A stretch of DNA of 64,000 nucleotides from Myxococcales bacterium (GCA_021806645.1 JAJZQX010000005.1:124001-188000), one strand, 5' to 3'. Shown: positions 27,590-37,927, numbered from the stretch's first letter. Notes: generated by a model from the letters alone, not told the origin. Numbers and translations: made by a program.

Positions 27590-28777
27590 ATGACCACCAT
27601 CTTCGTCGCCACGCAGATCCAGAGCGCGGTCCTCGGCTGGCAGGTCTACCTCCTCACCGACGACCCCTTCGCCCTCGGCCTGGTCGGCCTCGCCGAGGCG
27701 GTCCCCTTCCTGGCCCTGACGCTGGTGGGTGGCTGGACCGCCGACCGCGCCGATCGGCGCCGCGTCTCGCTCCTGAGCTTCGGCGCCGTCGGCCTCTCGG
27801 GGCTCGCCCTCCTGCTCCTCTCGCTGGGCCGGCCCGGCCCCGTCCTCCCGCTCTACGGGGCGCAGGTGCTGGCCGGCGCCGGCCGCGCCTTCTTCCGCCC
27901 CGCCTCCGCCGCGCTCGGCAGCGAGCTGGTGCCGCGCCAGCACTACCAGAACGCCGCCACCTGGCGCTCCTCCCTCTTCCACGTCGCCATGGTGCTCGGG
28001 CCCGCGCTCGGCGGCGGGCTCATCGCGCTGGGCGGCCCGCGGCTCGCCTACGGCGTGGTGGTGGCGTTCTCCGCCACCGGCCTGTTCCTCATGGCCACCA
28101 TCGCGCCGCGCCCGCGCCCGGCCGCCGCCGCCGGTTCGATCGGCGCCGGCCTCTCCGAGGGGATCCGCTTCGTCCTCTCGCAGCCGATCCTGCTGGGCGC
28201 GCTCAGCCTCGACCTCTTCGCCGTCCTCTTCGGGGGCGCCACCGCCCTGCTCCCCGTCTTCGCCCGCGACATCCTCGGCGTCGGCGAGGTCGGCTTCGGC
28301 CTGCTGCGCGCCGCGCCGGCCGTCGGCTCGATCTTCGTGGCGCTGCTGCTGGCGCGCCTGGGGTCGTTCCAGCGTGCCGGGCGCGTGCTGCTCTGGTGCG
28401 TGGCCGGCTTCGGCGTGTCCTGGATTGCCTTCGCCCTCTCCCGCTCCTACGCGCTCTCGCTGGCGCTGCTGGTGCTCGGGGGCGCCCTCGACGGCGTCTC
28501 GGTGGTGCTGCGAGGCACCCTGGTGCAGCTCTGGACGCCGCAGGAGATGATGGGGCGGGTGGCGGCCGTCAACAGCTTCTTCATCGGCTCCTCCAACGAG
28601 CTGGGCGCCTTCGAGAGCGGCCTGGTGGCGCGGCTGCTGGGCGTGGTCCCCTCCGTCGTCTTTGGTGGGGCCATGACGCTGGTGACGGTGGCCGGGGTGG
28701 CCTGGCGGGCCCCGGAGCTGCGCCGGCTCCGCCGCCTCGCGCCGGAGAGGGCCGATGGCGACGCGCACGCTGCGTGA
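27590..28777 (+). CDS. MFS transporter, EntS/MFS_3-like; true N-terminus probably upstream
   Basis: 395 residues from the first ATG, with about 11-12 hydrophobic segments. The loop GGWTADRADRRRVSLLS between helices 2 and 3 is the MFS signature A motif. PASAALGSELVPRQHYQNA resembles EntS-type exporters. The frame is open upstream to 27494 and reads SSADPYASLRFPEYRAFLAA just before this ATG, which looks like a genuine transporter N-terminus. No ATG, GTG or TTG is in frame there. Either CTG 27527 is used, or the C-tract at 27497-27512 hides a frame change from TTG 27490. The substrate is unknown. Its last 23 bp overlap the patatin gene. Confidence 0.85.
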   Translation: MTTIFVATQIQSAVLGWQVYLLTDDPFALGLVGLAEAVPFLALTLVGGWTADRADRRRVSLLSFGAVGLSGLALLLLSLGRPGPVLPLYGAQVLAGAGRAFFRPASAALGSELVPRQHYQNAATWRSSLFHVAMVLGPALGGGLIALGGPRLAYGVVVAFSATGLFLMATIAPRPRPAAAAGSIGAGLSEGIRFVLSQPILLGALSLDLFAVLFGGATALLPVFARDILGVGEVGFGLLRAAPAVGSIFVALLLARLGSFQRAGRVLLWCVAGFGVSWIAFALSRSYALSLALLVLGGALDGVSVVLRGTLVQLWTPQEMMGRVAAVNSFFIGSSNELGAFESGLVARLLGVVPSVVFGGAMTLVTVAGVAWRAPELRRLRRLAPERADGDAHAA

Positions 28778-29555
28778 GTGGCTGGAGCAGGGGCCGTACA
28801 CGCTCGCCCTCTCCTCCGGCTTCTTCGGCTTCTTCGCCCACGCCGGCCTGCTCTCGGTGCTGGAGGCGGAGGGGCTGCCCCCAGCCCGCTTCTGCGGCTC
28901 CTCGGCCGGCGCCCTGGTGGCCGGCCTCTCCGCCGCCGGGCTGCCGGCGACCGGCATCCGCGAGGCGCTGCTGGTCCTGCGGCGCGAGGACTTCTGGGAC
29001 CCGCGCCCCGGCCTCGGCCTGCTGCGTGGCGCCCGCTTCCGGCAGAAGCTGGAGGCGCTGCTGCCGGTCCAGACCTTCGCGGCCTGCCCGCGGCCGCTGG
29101 CGGTCTCGGCCTGGGACCCGATGGCGCGGAAGACGGTGGTGCTGCGGGAGGGGCCGCTCGCTCCCGCCATCCAGGCCTCGGGCTCCGTCCCCATCCTCTT
29201 CCAGCCGGTCCGGCTCGGCGGACGCTGGCTCCTCGACGGTGGCGTCGCGGATCGGCACGGGCTGGCCGGCGCCCCGCCGCTGGGCGCTCCTGGCCAGCCG
29301 GCGCCGCGCGTCCTCTACCACCACATCGCCTCGCGCTCGCCGTGGCGCCGCGCCGGCAGCCCGGCGCTCCAGATCCCCGATCGCCCGGGCCTGGTCGCGG
29401 TGGCGCTCCACGGCCTCCCCCGGCTCGGCCCCTTCCGGCTGGAGCGCGGCGACGAGGTGCTGGCGCTGGCCGCCGAGGGGACGCGGGCGGCGCTGGGCCG
29501 ACCGGCGTCAGGCCGCCCGGCGGAGGAGCGCCTCGCTGCTGTAGAGGGCCAGTGA
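28755..29555 (+). CDS. Patatin-like phospholipase
   Basis: 266 residues. The nucleophile elbow FCGSSAGALVAGLSAAG provides the GxSxG Ser near residue 50. The Asp of the dyad is in LLDGGVADRHGLAG (DGG motif), and ASGSVPILFQPVRLGG lies between. The early glycine loop reads LSSGFFGFFAHAGLLSVL rather than the usual DGGG(I/V)RG, so the oxyanion hole is unusual. It is expected to hydrolyse acyl chains from phospholipids or lysophospholipids. It is translationally coupled to the MFS gene and overlaps the convergent rarD by 48 bp. Confidence 0.85.
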   Translation: MATRTLREWLEQGPYTLALSSGFFGFFAHAGLLSVLEAEGLPPARFCGSSAGALVAGLSAAGLPATGIREALLVLRREDFWDPRPGLGLLRGARFRQKLEALLPVQTFAACPRPLAVSAWDPMARKTVVLREGPLAPAIQASGSVPILFQPVRLGGRWLLDGGVADRHGLAGAPPLGAPGQPAPRVLYHHIASRSPWRRAGSPALQIPDRPGLVAVALHGLPRLGPFRLERGDEVLALAAEGTRAALGRPASGRPAEERLAAVEGQ

Positions 29556-30395
29556 CGCCCAGATGCAGCCGAAGGCGATGGCGTGCGCGACGGTGAAGGT
29601 CTCGCCGAAGCGCCAGACCGCCAGGGCGAACTGCGTGGTCGGGTTGACGTAGAGTAGCAACCCGACGGTCGCCAGCGCCAGCCGCCGGACGCCCATGGCG
29701 AAGAGCAGCAGCGGCACCGCGGTCACCACGCCGGTCAGCGTGAGCAGCGCGGTGGTGCCCGGTGAGGAGCCGAGGTGACTCTCCCCGCGCCAGGCCAGCC
29801 ACGCCAGCCAGCCGAGCGCCAGCGGCGACAGGACCGCGACCTCGGCCAGCAGCCCGGCGATGGCGTCCACCGCCAGTTGCTTGCGGAGCAGCCCGTAGAG
29901 CCCGAAGGTGCCGGCCAGCGTCAGCGCCACCCAGGGCACCTTCCCGACCCAGACCACCAGCCAGAGCACGCCGGCCATGGCCAGCGCCACCGCCACCACC
30001 TGCCTGCGGCTGAGCGGCTCGCGCAGGAAGACCACGCCCAGCAGCACCGACACCAGCGGGGTGATGAAGTAGCCGAGGCTCGCCTCCAGCACCCGCCCCG
30101 ACTGCACCGCCCAGATGTAGACCAGCCAGTTGGTGGAGATGAGGAGCGCGCTCGCGGTGAGCGTCTTCATCGAGCCGGGGCGCCTCAGCTGCAGCAGCGC
30201 CGACGGCCAGCGCCGCAGCGCCGTCACCAGCGCCGCCATGAAGAGCGTGCTCCACGCCACCCGGTGGGCCAGCACCTCGGCGGCCGGCACGCCCTGGAGC
30301 GCGTGGAAGTAGAGCGGGAAGAGCCCCCAGATCAGGTAGGCGGAGGCCGCGGCGGCCACGCCGGCTGCCTGCTGCCGCTTCGCCAGGGTGGTCAT
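29508..30395 (-). CDS. rarD: EamA-family permease RarD
   Basis: 295 residues with about ten membrane helices in two EamA halves. AYLIWGLFPLYFHALQGVPA near the N-terminus and AHRVAWSTLF are characteristic of the RarD branch. SLGYFITPLVSVLLGVVFLRE and LLLYVNPTTQFALAVWRFGE mark the repeats. A transport role for a small metabolite is predicted, with the substrate unknown. It is convergent with the patatin gene. Its start is 13 bp before the livF stop, so it may be read from the liv operon. Confidence 0.93.
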   Translation of the reverse strand: MTTLAKRQQAAGVAAAASAYLIWGLFPLYFHALQGVPAAEVLAHRVAWSTLFMAALVTALRRWPSALLQLRRPGSMKTLTASALLISTNWLVYIWAVQSGRVLEASLGYFITPLVSVLLGVVFLREPLSRRQVVAVALAMAGVLWLVVWVGKVPWVALTLAGTFGLYGLLRKQLAVDAIAGLLAEVAVLSPLALGWLAWLAWRGESHLGSSPGTTALLTLTGVVTAVPLLLFAMGVRRLALATVGLLLYVNPTTQFALAVWRFGETFTVAHAIAFGCIWASLALYSSEALLRRAA

Positions 30396-30408
30396 GAGGT
30401 GGCTCGGG

Positions 30409-31125
30409 CTACTCGCCCAGGTAGGCCTTGCGGACCTCGGGCGAGGCCAGCAGCTCCCGGCCGGTGCCGGTCATGACGATCTGGCCGGTCTCCAGCACGT
30501 AGCCCCGGTGGGCCAGCTGCAGCGCCTTGTGGGCGTTCTGCTCCACCAGCAGCAGGGAGACCCCGGTGGCGCTCACGTCGCGAAGCACCGCGAAGATGCG
30601 CTCCACCACCTGCGGCGCCAGCCCCAGCGACGGCTCGTCGAGGAGCAGCAGCCTGGGACGGCTCATGAGCGCCCTCGCCACCGCCAGCATCTGCTGCTCG
30701 CCACCGGAGAGCGTGCCCGACACCTGGGAGCGCCGCTCGGCGAGGATGGGGAAGAGCGCGTACGCCTTCTCGGCGTCGGCCTGGATGCCGGCCAGGTCGC
30801 GACGCAGGTAGGCGCCCAGCCGCAGGTTCTCGGAAACGGTCAGGTTGAGGAAGATGCCGCGCCCCTCCGGCCCGTGGGCCATTCCGCGCGCCACCAGCTG
30901 GTGTGAGGCGAGCCGGGTCACGTCCTCGCCGCGGAAGCGGATGGTGCCGGTGACGGGGCGCAGCATCTTGGAGATGGCGCGCAGCGTGGTGGTCTTGCCG
31001 GCGCCGTTGGCGCCGATGAGCGCCACCACCTCCCCCTCCGGCACCTCCAGCGAGATGCCGCGCAGCGCCTTGATGCCGCCGTAATCGACGCGCAGGTCGC
31101 GCACCTCCAGGATGGGGCCGCTCAC
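30409..31125 (-). CDS. livF: Branched-chain amino-acid ABC transporter ATPase LivF
   Basis: 238 residues from GTG 31125, with GGAGGG 6 bases upstream and a 4-base overlap with livG. Walker A is GANGAGKTTTLRA, the signature is TLSGGEQQMLAVARAL and Walker B is LLLLDEPSLGLAP. HGPEGRGIFLNLTVSENL is typical of LivF. It is one of the two cytosolic ATPases of the HAAT-type importer and the last gene of livKHMGF. Confidence 0.95.
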   Translation of the reverse strand: MSGPILEVRDLRVDYGGIKALRGISLEVPEGEVVALIGANGAGKTTTLRAISKMLRPVTGTIRFRGEDVTRLASHQLVARGMAHGPEGRGIFLNLTVSENLRLGAYLRRDLAGIQADAEKAYALFPILAERRSQVSGTLSGGEQQMLAVARALMSRPRLLLLDEPSLGLAPQVVERIFAVLRDVSATGVSLLLVEQNAHKALQLAHRGYVLETGQIVMTGTGRELLASPEVRKAYLGE

Positions 31126-31937
31126 GGGGAGCCCTCCGGGAGCGGCACCGCGATCTGCTTCTCCTCGAGGTAGGCGTCGCCCAGGTAAGCCTCGATCACC
31201 CTGGGGTTGCGCCGCACCTCGGCGGGCGTGCCGGCGGCGATGGTGCAGCCGTGGTCGAGCACCAGCAGCCGCTCCGAGACCCCCATCACCAGCCGCATGT
31301 CGTGCTCGATGACCAGGATGGCGATGCCGAAGCGGTCGCGGACGGAGCGGATCAGCTCCATCAGCTCCACCTTCTCGGCGGCGTTCATGCCCGCGGCCGG
31401 CTCGTCGAGGCAGAGCAGCTTCGGCCCGGTGGCCAGGGCGCGGGCGATCTCGAGCCGTCGCTGCTCGCCGTAGGGCAGGTTGCGCGACACCTCGTCGCGC
31501 CGGTGGCCGAGCCCCATCACCTCCAGGTACTCCTCGGCGCGGGAGAGGATCCGCGCCTCCTCCCGCAGGTGGCGCCCGGTGAGGAAGAGCGCGTCGAAGA
31601 AGCCGCTCTCGGCGCGCGCGTGGCAGGCGATGCGGACGTTGTCGAGCGCCGACAGCTCGCGGAAGAGCCGGATGTTCTGGAAGGTGCGGGCCACGCCCCG
31701 CGCGCAGATCTGGTGCGGCTTCCGGCCGTTGACGCGGGAGCCGCCGACCCGGACCTCTCCCTCGGTGGGCTGGTAGACGCCGGTGATGGCGTTGAAGGCG
31801 GTGGTCTTGCCGGCGCCGTTGGGGCCGATCAGCCCGACCAGCTCGCCCGGCTGCATCACCAGGTCGAAGTCGAGCAGCGCCTTCAAGCCCCCGAACCGCA
31901 CGGTGACGCCCTCCAGCTCGAGCGTGGCGATGCTCAC
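31122..31937 (-). CDS. livG: Branched-chain amino-acid ABC transporter ATPase LivG
   Basis: 271 residues starting at GTG 31937, with a GTGA overlap with the livM stop. Walker A is GPNGAGKTTAFNA and Walker B is LLCLDEPAAGMN. The family-specific GVARTFQNIRLFRELSALDN segment and the terminal NPRVIEAYLGD are present. The signature loop reads NLPYGEQRRLEIARAL, as usual for LivG (YGxQR instead of SGGQ). It forms the heterodimeric motor with LivF. Confidence 0.95.
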   Translation of the reverse strand: MSIATLELEGVTVRFGGLKALLDFDLVMQPGELVGLIGPNGAGKTTAFNAITGVYQPTEGEVRVGGSRVNGRKPHQICARGVARTFQNIRLFRELSALDNVRIACHARAESGFFDALFLTGRHLREEARILSRAEEYLEVMGLGHRRDEVSRNLPYGEQRRLEIARALATGPKLLCLDEPAAGMNAAEKVELMELIRSVRDRFGIAILVIEHDMRLVMGVSERLLVLDHGCTIAAGTPAEVRRNPRVIEAYLGDAYLEEKQIAVPLPEGSP

Positions 31938-32956
31938 GGCGCACCCCCCGCGCGCGCCGCGCCGCCGGCGTCCTTCCTGGCGCCGCGCCGCTTGAAGAAC
32001 GGCAGGTCCCAGAGTTCGTGGGTGCCGAAGATCCCCTGCGGCCGGAGCAGCATGAGGACGATGAGCAGCGCGGCGTAGACCACCATCCGGTAGGCCTGGA
32101 ACTCGCGCAGCGCCTCGAGGCCGAGGGTGAGGACCACCGCGGAGACCACCGAGCCGGTGATCGAGCCGAGGCCGCCCAGCACGATCATCACCACCACCTC
32201 GATGGAGCGGACGAAGGTGAACATCCGCGGCGTGGCCAGCAGGATGGCGTGGGCTATGAGCGCGCCGCCCAGCCCGGCGTAGGCGGCCGAGATGACGAAG
32301 GCCCGCACCTTGTAGCCGGTGGTGTCCACCCCCATGGCCTCGGCGGCCACCTCGTCTTCCCGGATGGCGAAGAGCGCCCGCCCCTGCGTGGACACGGAGA
32401 GCCGCCGCGCCATCACCACGGTGGCCAGCGCCGAGACCCCGACCCAGACCAGGTTGGTGCGCAGCGGCAGGCCGGAGAGACCGGTGGCCTGCCCCAGCGA
32501 CTTCATGTTCTCGATCACCGAGCGGATGATCTCGCCGAAGCCGAGGGTGACGATGGCCAGGTAGTCGCCGCGCAGCCGGAGCGATGGCAGCCCCACCAGC
32601 ACGCCGGCCAGCCCGGCCGCCGCCATGGCCGCCGCCAGCGCCAGGGCGAAGAAGAGCTGGTCGGAGACGGCGGCGGGGAGGAACGACAGCTTGAAGCCCG
32701 CCAGCCCCAGCGTGATCTTGGCGGCGGTGTAGGCGCCCACCGCCATGAAGCCGGCATGGCCGAGCGAGAACTGGCCGGTGGCGCCGTTCACCACGTTGAG
32801 CGACACCGCCAGGATGACGTTCACGCCCACGGTGACGAGGAGGAGCGTGTAGGCCTGCGAGCCGCTGTACTCCATGGCCCACTGCGCCGAGAGCAGCACC
32901 GGGACGCCGACCAGGAAAGGGAGGAACGAGCGGAGCAGCTGCCTCAATGGAGCCAC
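31934..32956 (-). CDS. livM: Branched-chain amino-acid ABC transporter permease LivM
   Basis: 340 residues from GTG 32956, sharing one base with the livH TAG; GAGAAGG lies 5 bases upstream. It has about eight to nine membrane helices. VVNGATGQFSLGHAGFMAVGA is the LivM hallmark and AIREDEVAAEAMGVDTTGYK is the coupling loop to the ATPases. VLGGLGSITGSVVSAVVLT follows. It is the inner-membrane half-channel paired with LivH. Confidence 0.94.
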   Translation of the reverse strand: MAPLRQLLRSFLPFLVGVPVLLSAQWAMEYSGSQAYTLLLVTVGVNVILAVSLNVVNGATGQFSLGHAGFMAVGAYTAAKITLGLAGFKLSFLPAAVSDQLFFALALAAAMAAAGLAGVLVGLPSLRLRGDYLAIVTLGFGEIIRSVIENMKSLGQATGLSGLPLRTNLVWVGVSALATVVMARRLSVSTQGRALFAIREDEVAAEAMGVDTTGYKVRAFVISAAYAGLGGALIAHAILLATPRMFTFVRSIEVVVMIVLGGLGSITGSVVSAVVLTLGLEALREFQAYRMVVYAALLIVLMLLRPQGIFGTHELWDLPFFKRRGARKDAGGAARAGGAP

Positions 32957-33912
32957 TACACCTTCTCCACGGTGAAGCGGCCGAAGAGCCCGGCGGGGCG
33001 GATCAGCAGCACCAGGATCAGCACGGTGAAGGCGATGGCGTCGCGGTAGGAGGAGTCGGTGTAGCCGGCCACGTACTCCTCGGCCAGCCCCAGCACCAGG
33101 CCTCCCACCATGGCGCCAGGCACGCTGCCGATGCCGCCCAGCACCGCGGCCACGAAGGCCTTCAGCCCCGCCATCAGGCCGAAGAGCGGCTCGATGCGCG
33201 GGCGGGAGACGGCGCTGATGACGGCGGCCGCGGCCGCCAGCGCGCTCCCCAGGATGAAGGTCCAGGAGATGATCCGGTTGACCGGGATCCCCATCAGGCC
33301 GGCCACCTCGGAGTCGAAGGAGACTGCGCGCATGGCGGTGCCGAAGCGGGTCCGGTAGACGATGAACTGCAGCCCCAGCATCAGGCCGAGCGCCACCAGC
33401 AGGCCGATGATGTCGTAGTTGGAGAGGCTCACGCCCGCCCATTCGTAGCCGACCCGCTCCAGCAGGGCCGGGAAGACTCGCGGACTCGGGCCGGGCGGGA
33501 ACTCGATGGGCGTGTGGACCAGCGGCGAGAGCTGGAAGCCGAACTCGAGCAGGAAGGAGACGCCGATGGCGGTGATGAGGGCGGTGAGCCGGGCCCGGTG
33601 GCGCAGCGGGCGGTAGGCGAACCGCTCGATGACGTAGCCGAGCAGGCCGCAGATGATCATCGCCCCCATGGTGACGATGGTGGCCTTGACGAAGACCTCG
33701 CCGGCGCCAGGGGGCGGGTCGGCCCAGGGCGGCCGGACGCCGACCAGTTCCGAGAGGTAGTAGCCGGCGAAGGCCCCCACCATGTAGACGTCGCCGTGCG
33801 CGAAGTTGATGAGCTTGAGCACTCCGTAGACCATGGTGTAGCCGAGCGCCACCAGCGCGTAGATGGTCCCGACCGATAGACCGTTGACCAGGTGCTGGAG
33901 GAACTCGGTCAC
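32956..33912 (-). CDS. livH: Branched-chain amino-acid ABC transporter permease LivH
   Basis: 318 residues starting at GTG 33912, with about eight membrane helices. GTIYALVALGYTMVYGVLKL and INFAHGDVYMVGAFAGYY are the standard LivH N-terminal signatures. RAVSFDSEVAGLMGIPVNR is the coupling helix and VLGGIGSVPGAMVGGLVLG precedes the last helices. The stop falls at the livM start. It begins 6 bp after the substrate-binding protein gene. Confidence 0.94.
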   Translation of the reverse strand: MTEFLQHLVNGLSVGTIYALVALGYTMVYGVLKLINFAHGDVYMVGAFAGYYLSELVGVRPPWADPPPGAGEVFVKATIVTMGAMIICGLLGYVIERFAYRPLRHRARLTALITAIGVSFLLEFGFQLSPLVHTPIEFPPGPSPRVFPALLERVGYEWAGVSLSNYDIIGLLVALGLMLGLQFIVYRTRFGTAMRAVSFDSEVAGLMGIPVNRIISWTFILGSALAAAAAVISAVSRPRIEPLFGLMAGLKAFVAAVLGGIGSVPGAMVGGLVLGLAEEYVAGYTDSSYRDAIAFTVLILVLLIRPAGLFGRFTVEKV

Positions 33913-33918
33913 GAGGCC

Positions 33919-35061
33919 CTACGGGTTGACGGTGGCGATGAACCGGGCCTTGTTCTTCTCGATGCCGAGCACCACGGCCGATTTCACCGCGTTGTGGTCG
34001 GAGTCGATGGTGATGGTCCCGCCCACGCCCGGGAAGTTCCTGGTGGTGGCGATGGCGTCGCGCACCGCCGGGCCGGAGAGATCGGTGGCGCGCGCCATGG
34101 CGGCGAAGGCCACCTGCGCGGCGTCGTAGCCGAGGGCGGCCATCGAGTCGGGGGTCCCACCGAACTTCTCCCGGTAACGTTTCACGAAGTTCTGGATGAG
34201 CGGATCGGGGTTCTCGTGGGTGTAGTGGTTGGAGAAGAAGGAGCCGTCGAGCGCGCCCTGGGCGATCTCGTAGAGCTTGGCGGAGTCCCAGCCGTCGCCG
34301 CCACCGAGCGGCACCTTGATGCCCAGCTCGCGGGCTTGCCGCGCCACCAGCGCCACGTCGGTGTAGTAGCCGGGGACGTAGATCAGCTCCGGCTTCTTGC
34401 CCTTGATGGTGGTGAGCTGGGCCTTGAAGTCCTGGTCGCCGCCCTTGAAGCTCTGGTCGTTGACGATGGTTCCGCCCAGCTCCTCGAACTTCTTCTTGAA
34501 GTAGTCGGCCAGCCCGACCGAGTAATCGCTGCCGACGTCGCGCAGGATGGCCACCCGCTCCAGCTTGAGGTTCTCGCGCGCGAACTTGGCCATCACCGTC
34601 CCCTGGAAGGGATCGATGAAGCAAACGCGGAAGACGTAGGGGCGGGTCTTGTCGCCGTCCTTGGTGACCCGGGGGTTGGTCGAGGTGGGGGTGATCTGCG
34701 GCACCTGGTTGGCGTCGGCGATGGGCGCCATGGCCAGCGACCGGCTCGAGGCCACCTCGCCGAGGAGGACGGTCACCTTGTCCTGGGTGATGAGCCGGGT
34801 GGCGGCCACGGCCGCCTCTTCCGGCTTCCCCTGGTCGTCGTAGGTCTTCACCACGACCCGCTTCCCCTTGATGCCGCCCCGGGCGTTGATCTCCTCGACG
34901 GCCAGCCGGATGCCGTTCTCGGTCGAGGTGCCGAAGGAGGCCTCGGCGCCGGTCAGCGAGCCGACGTGACCGATCAGGATGGTGTCACTGGCCGACTTCT
35001 TCTGACAGGCGGCGGCGACGATCGCCAGGGTGGTCAGCACGGCAGCACGAACGAGTCGCAT
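33919..35061 (-). CDS. livK: Branched-chain amino-acid ABC transporter substrate-binding lipoprotein
   Basis: 380 residues from ATG 35061, with GGAGG 5 bases upstream. The signal peptide ends in a lipobox-like IVAAAC, so the mature protein is probably lipid-anchored. The Peripla_BP_6 fold is indicated by ILIGHVGSLTGAEASFGTST and GIRLAVEEINARGGIKGKRV, with later VAILRDVGSDYSVGLADYF and GGGDGWDSAKL. It captures the ligand in the periplasm for LivHMGF. The ligand could be a branched-chain amino acid or another amide-type substrate. It is the first gene of the operon. Confidence 0.94.
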   Translation of the reverse strand: MRLVRAAVLTTLAIVAAACQKKSASDTILIGHVGSLTGAEASFGTSTENGIRLAVEEINARGGIKGKRVVVKTYDDQGKPEEAAVAATRLITQDKVTVLLGEVASSRSLAMAPIADANQVPQITPTSTNPRVTKDGDKTRPYVFRVCFIDPFQGTVMAKFARENLKLERVAILRDVGSDYSVGLADYFKKKFEELGGTIVNDQSFKGGDQDFKAQLTTIKGKKPELIYVPGYYTDVALVARQARELGIKVPLGGGDGWDSAKLYEIAQGALDGSFFSNHYTHENPDPLIQNFVKRYREKFGGTPDSMAALGYDAAQVAFAAMARATDLSGPAVRDAIATTRNFPGVGGTITIDSDHNAVKSAVVLGIEKNKARFIATVNP

Positions 35062-35176
35062 GGCAACCTCCATCGGATGGGGAGCGGCGGCGGGGCCGGA
35101 TCGGGGCATCAAAGCGCAGCGCCGGGGAAACGTCGAGGCGAAAGGCGGCAACCGGTGCGCCGGCGCCACGGGACGC

Positions 35177-36571
<1,395 letters not shown>

Positions 36572-36750
36572 GGTCGTGGGGCTATGGCGACTGTACCATG
36601 ACTATGGCGTACGAACCTTAGCCCCACCGGGTACGCCCTGGGACGATCGTTGTTTTCACGGATGTTTTGGCGATGCGGCGCTGGGCATGGAAGCGGCAGT
36701 ACCCAGCTCATCCAGACGAGTGGCACACCAACGCAGCCCAAGGAGCATCC

Positions 36751-37590
36751 GTGAACCTGAACAAGAAGCTCGGACTTTCCGCGATCGGGGCCGCCGCCCT
36801 CATGTTCTCCCTCACTGCCTGCGGAGCCGACACCTCCGGCGCCGCCCCGCAGGATGGCAGCGTCTCGCCGCCGGACGCCATGATGAGCAGCAGCCGCCAG
36901 GAGGGCCCCAAAGCCCACCACAAGAACATGCGCGGCACGTCCGCGGTCCGGCTCGGCGCCGCCGGCATCTTCACCATCCTGAGCAAGAGCGGCATCACCG
37001 ACGTGTACGCCTCCGCCATCACCGGGAACGTGGGCACCAGCCCGATCACCGGCGCGGCGCTCCTGCTCACCTGCGGCGAAGTGACGGGGACCATCTACGT
37101 CGTCGATGCCGCCGGGCCCCTGCCCTGCGCCGTCAATGACGCCACCACGCTGACCGCGGCGGTGGGCGACATGGAGACCGCCTACCTCGAGGCCGAGGGG
37201 CGCACCTCCCCCAACTTCACCGAGCTGGGCGCCGGCGAGATCGGCGGGCTCACGCTGGTTCCCGGTCTCTACAAGTGGGGCACCGGCGTGCTGATCTCGT
37301 CGGACGTCACGCTCTCCGGTGGTCCGCGCGACGTCTGGGTCTTCCAGGTGGCGGGCACGCTCGACCAGGCGAGCGCCACCCGGGTGACGCTGGCCGGTGG
37401 CGCGCTGGCCAAGAACGTCTTCTGGCAGGTCGCCGGCGCGGTGACCATCGGCACCACCGCTCACTTCGAGGGCGTGGTGCTGGCCAAGACGCTGATCGCC
37501 GTGAACACCGGCGCCTCGGTCAACGGCCGGCTCCTGGCGCAGACCGCGGTCACGCTCCAGATGAACGCGGTCACGCAGCCGGCTCGCTAG
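36751..37590 (+). CDS. DUF3494 ice-binding-like lipoprotein
   Basis: 279 residues from GTG 36751, with AAGGAG 5 bases upstream. The signal sequence VNLNKKLGLSAIGAAALMFS ends in LTAC, so Cys 24 should be lipidated. After a Gly/Ser/Ala-rich stretch with a HHKN motif, the DUF3494 domain runs from about residue 65 to the end. Its features are FTILSKSGITDVYASAITGN, GEIGGLTLVPGLYKW, RDVWVFQVAGTLDQ and KNVFWQVAGAVTIGTTAHFE. Members form a right-handed beta-helix with a flat face. Some bind ice, while many in mesophiles probably act as adhesins. Ends just before a strong terminator. Confidence 0.88.
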   Translation: MNLNKKLGLSAIGAAALMFSLTACGADTSGAAPQDGSVSPPDAMMSSSRQEGPKAHHKNMRGTSAVRLGAAGIFTILSKSGITDVYASAITGNVGTSPITGAALLLTCGEVTGTIYVVDAAGPLPCAVNDATTLTAAVGDMETAYLEAEGRTSPNFTELGAGEIGGLTLVPGLYKWGTGVLISSDVTLSGGPRDVWVFQVAGTLDQASATRVTLAGGALAKNVFWQVAGAVTIGTTAHFEGVVLAKTLIAVNTGASVNGRLLAQTAVTLQMNAVTQPAR

Positions 37591-37605
37591 CGCGCGGCCC
37601 GGCAC

Positions 37606-37653
37606 GCCTGCCGCGAAGAGACCGTGCGTCCTTCGCGGCAGGCCTTTCCTTCT
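37606..37653 (+). terminator. Rho-independent terminator after the DUF3494 gene
   Basis: GCCTGCCGCGAAG (37606-37618) pairs perfectly with CTTCGCGGCAGGC (37631-37643) across a 12-base loop. It is followed by CTTTCCTTCT. The 13-bp stem 16 bp after the stop codon is the clearest intrinsic terminator in the window apart from that of the tRNA. Confidence 0.8.
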
Positions 37654-37693
37654 CAGGCTTCTTCCCCTTCACGTGAACAAGAGGGCTTCCAAC

Positions 37694-37927
37694 ATGAGCT
37701 TCCAGGATGGGCAGGACGTGGTGATGGACGTGTGGGCCACGACGGCGAGCGAGCGCTCCGTGGAGGTGCGGGGCGACCGACCACGGCGGGAGTTCCTCGG
37801 CGATGGGTCGACCTGGCGGGGTGGCTGGGTGGCCCGGAGCCTGGCCGACTTGCGGCGAGAGACCGTCGTGGCCGAGCCGGAGGTGTCACCGATGTACGGG
37901 ACACCCGAGGCGCACGACGACGACTGA
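37694..37927 (+). CDS. Small protein of unknown function
   Basis: 77 residues from ATG 37694 with AGAGGG 9 bases upstream; GTG 37673 is an alternative. The sequence MSFQDGQDVVMDVWATTASE, then WRGGWVARSLADLRRE and an acidic tail EAHDDD, matches nothing I recognise. There is no signal peptide or hydrophobic helix. It lies between the terminator and a response-regulator gene, 67 bp before the latter. The coding call rests on the ribosome-binding site and frame length alone. Confidence 0.4.
   Translation: MSFQDGQDVVMDVWATTASERSVEVRGDRPRREFLGDGSTWRGGWVARSLADLRRETVVAEPEVSPMYGTPEAHDDD

Noticed and set aside
36721-36736. TGGCAC followed by a GC resembling a sigma-54 promoter near the neighbouring NtrC-type gene
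   Set aside because: The GC of the -12 element is one base too close and the T-T-G-C consensus is missing; spacing is strict for sigma-54.
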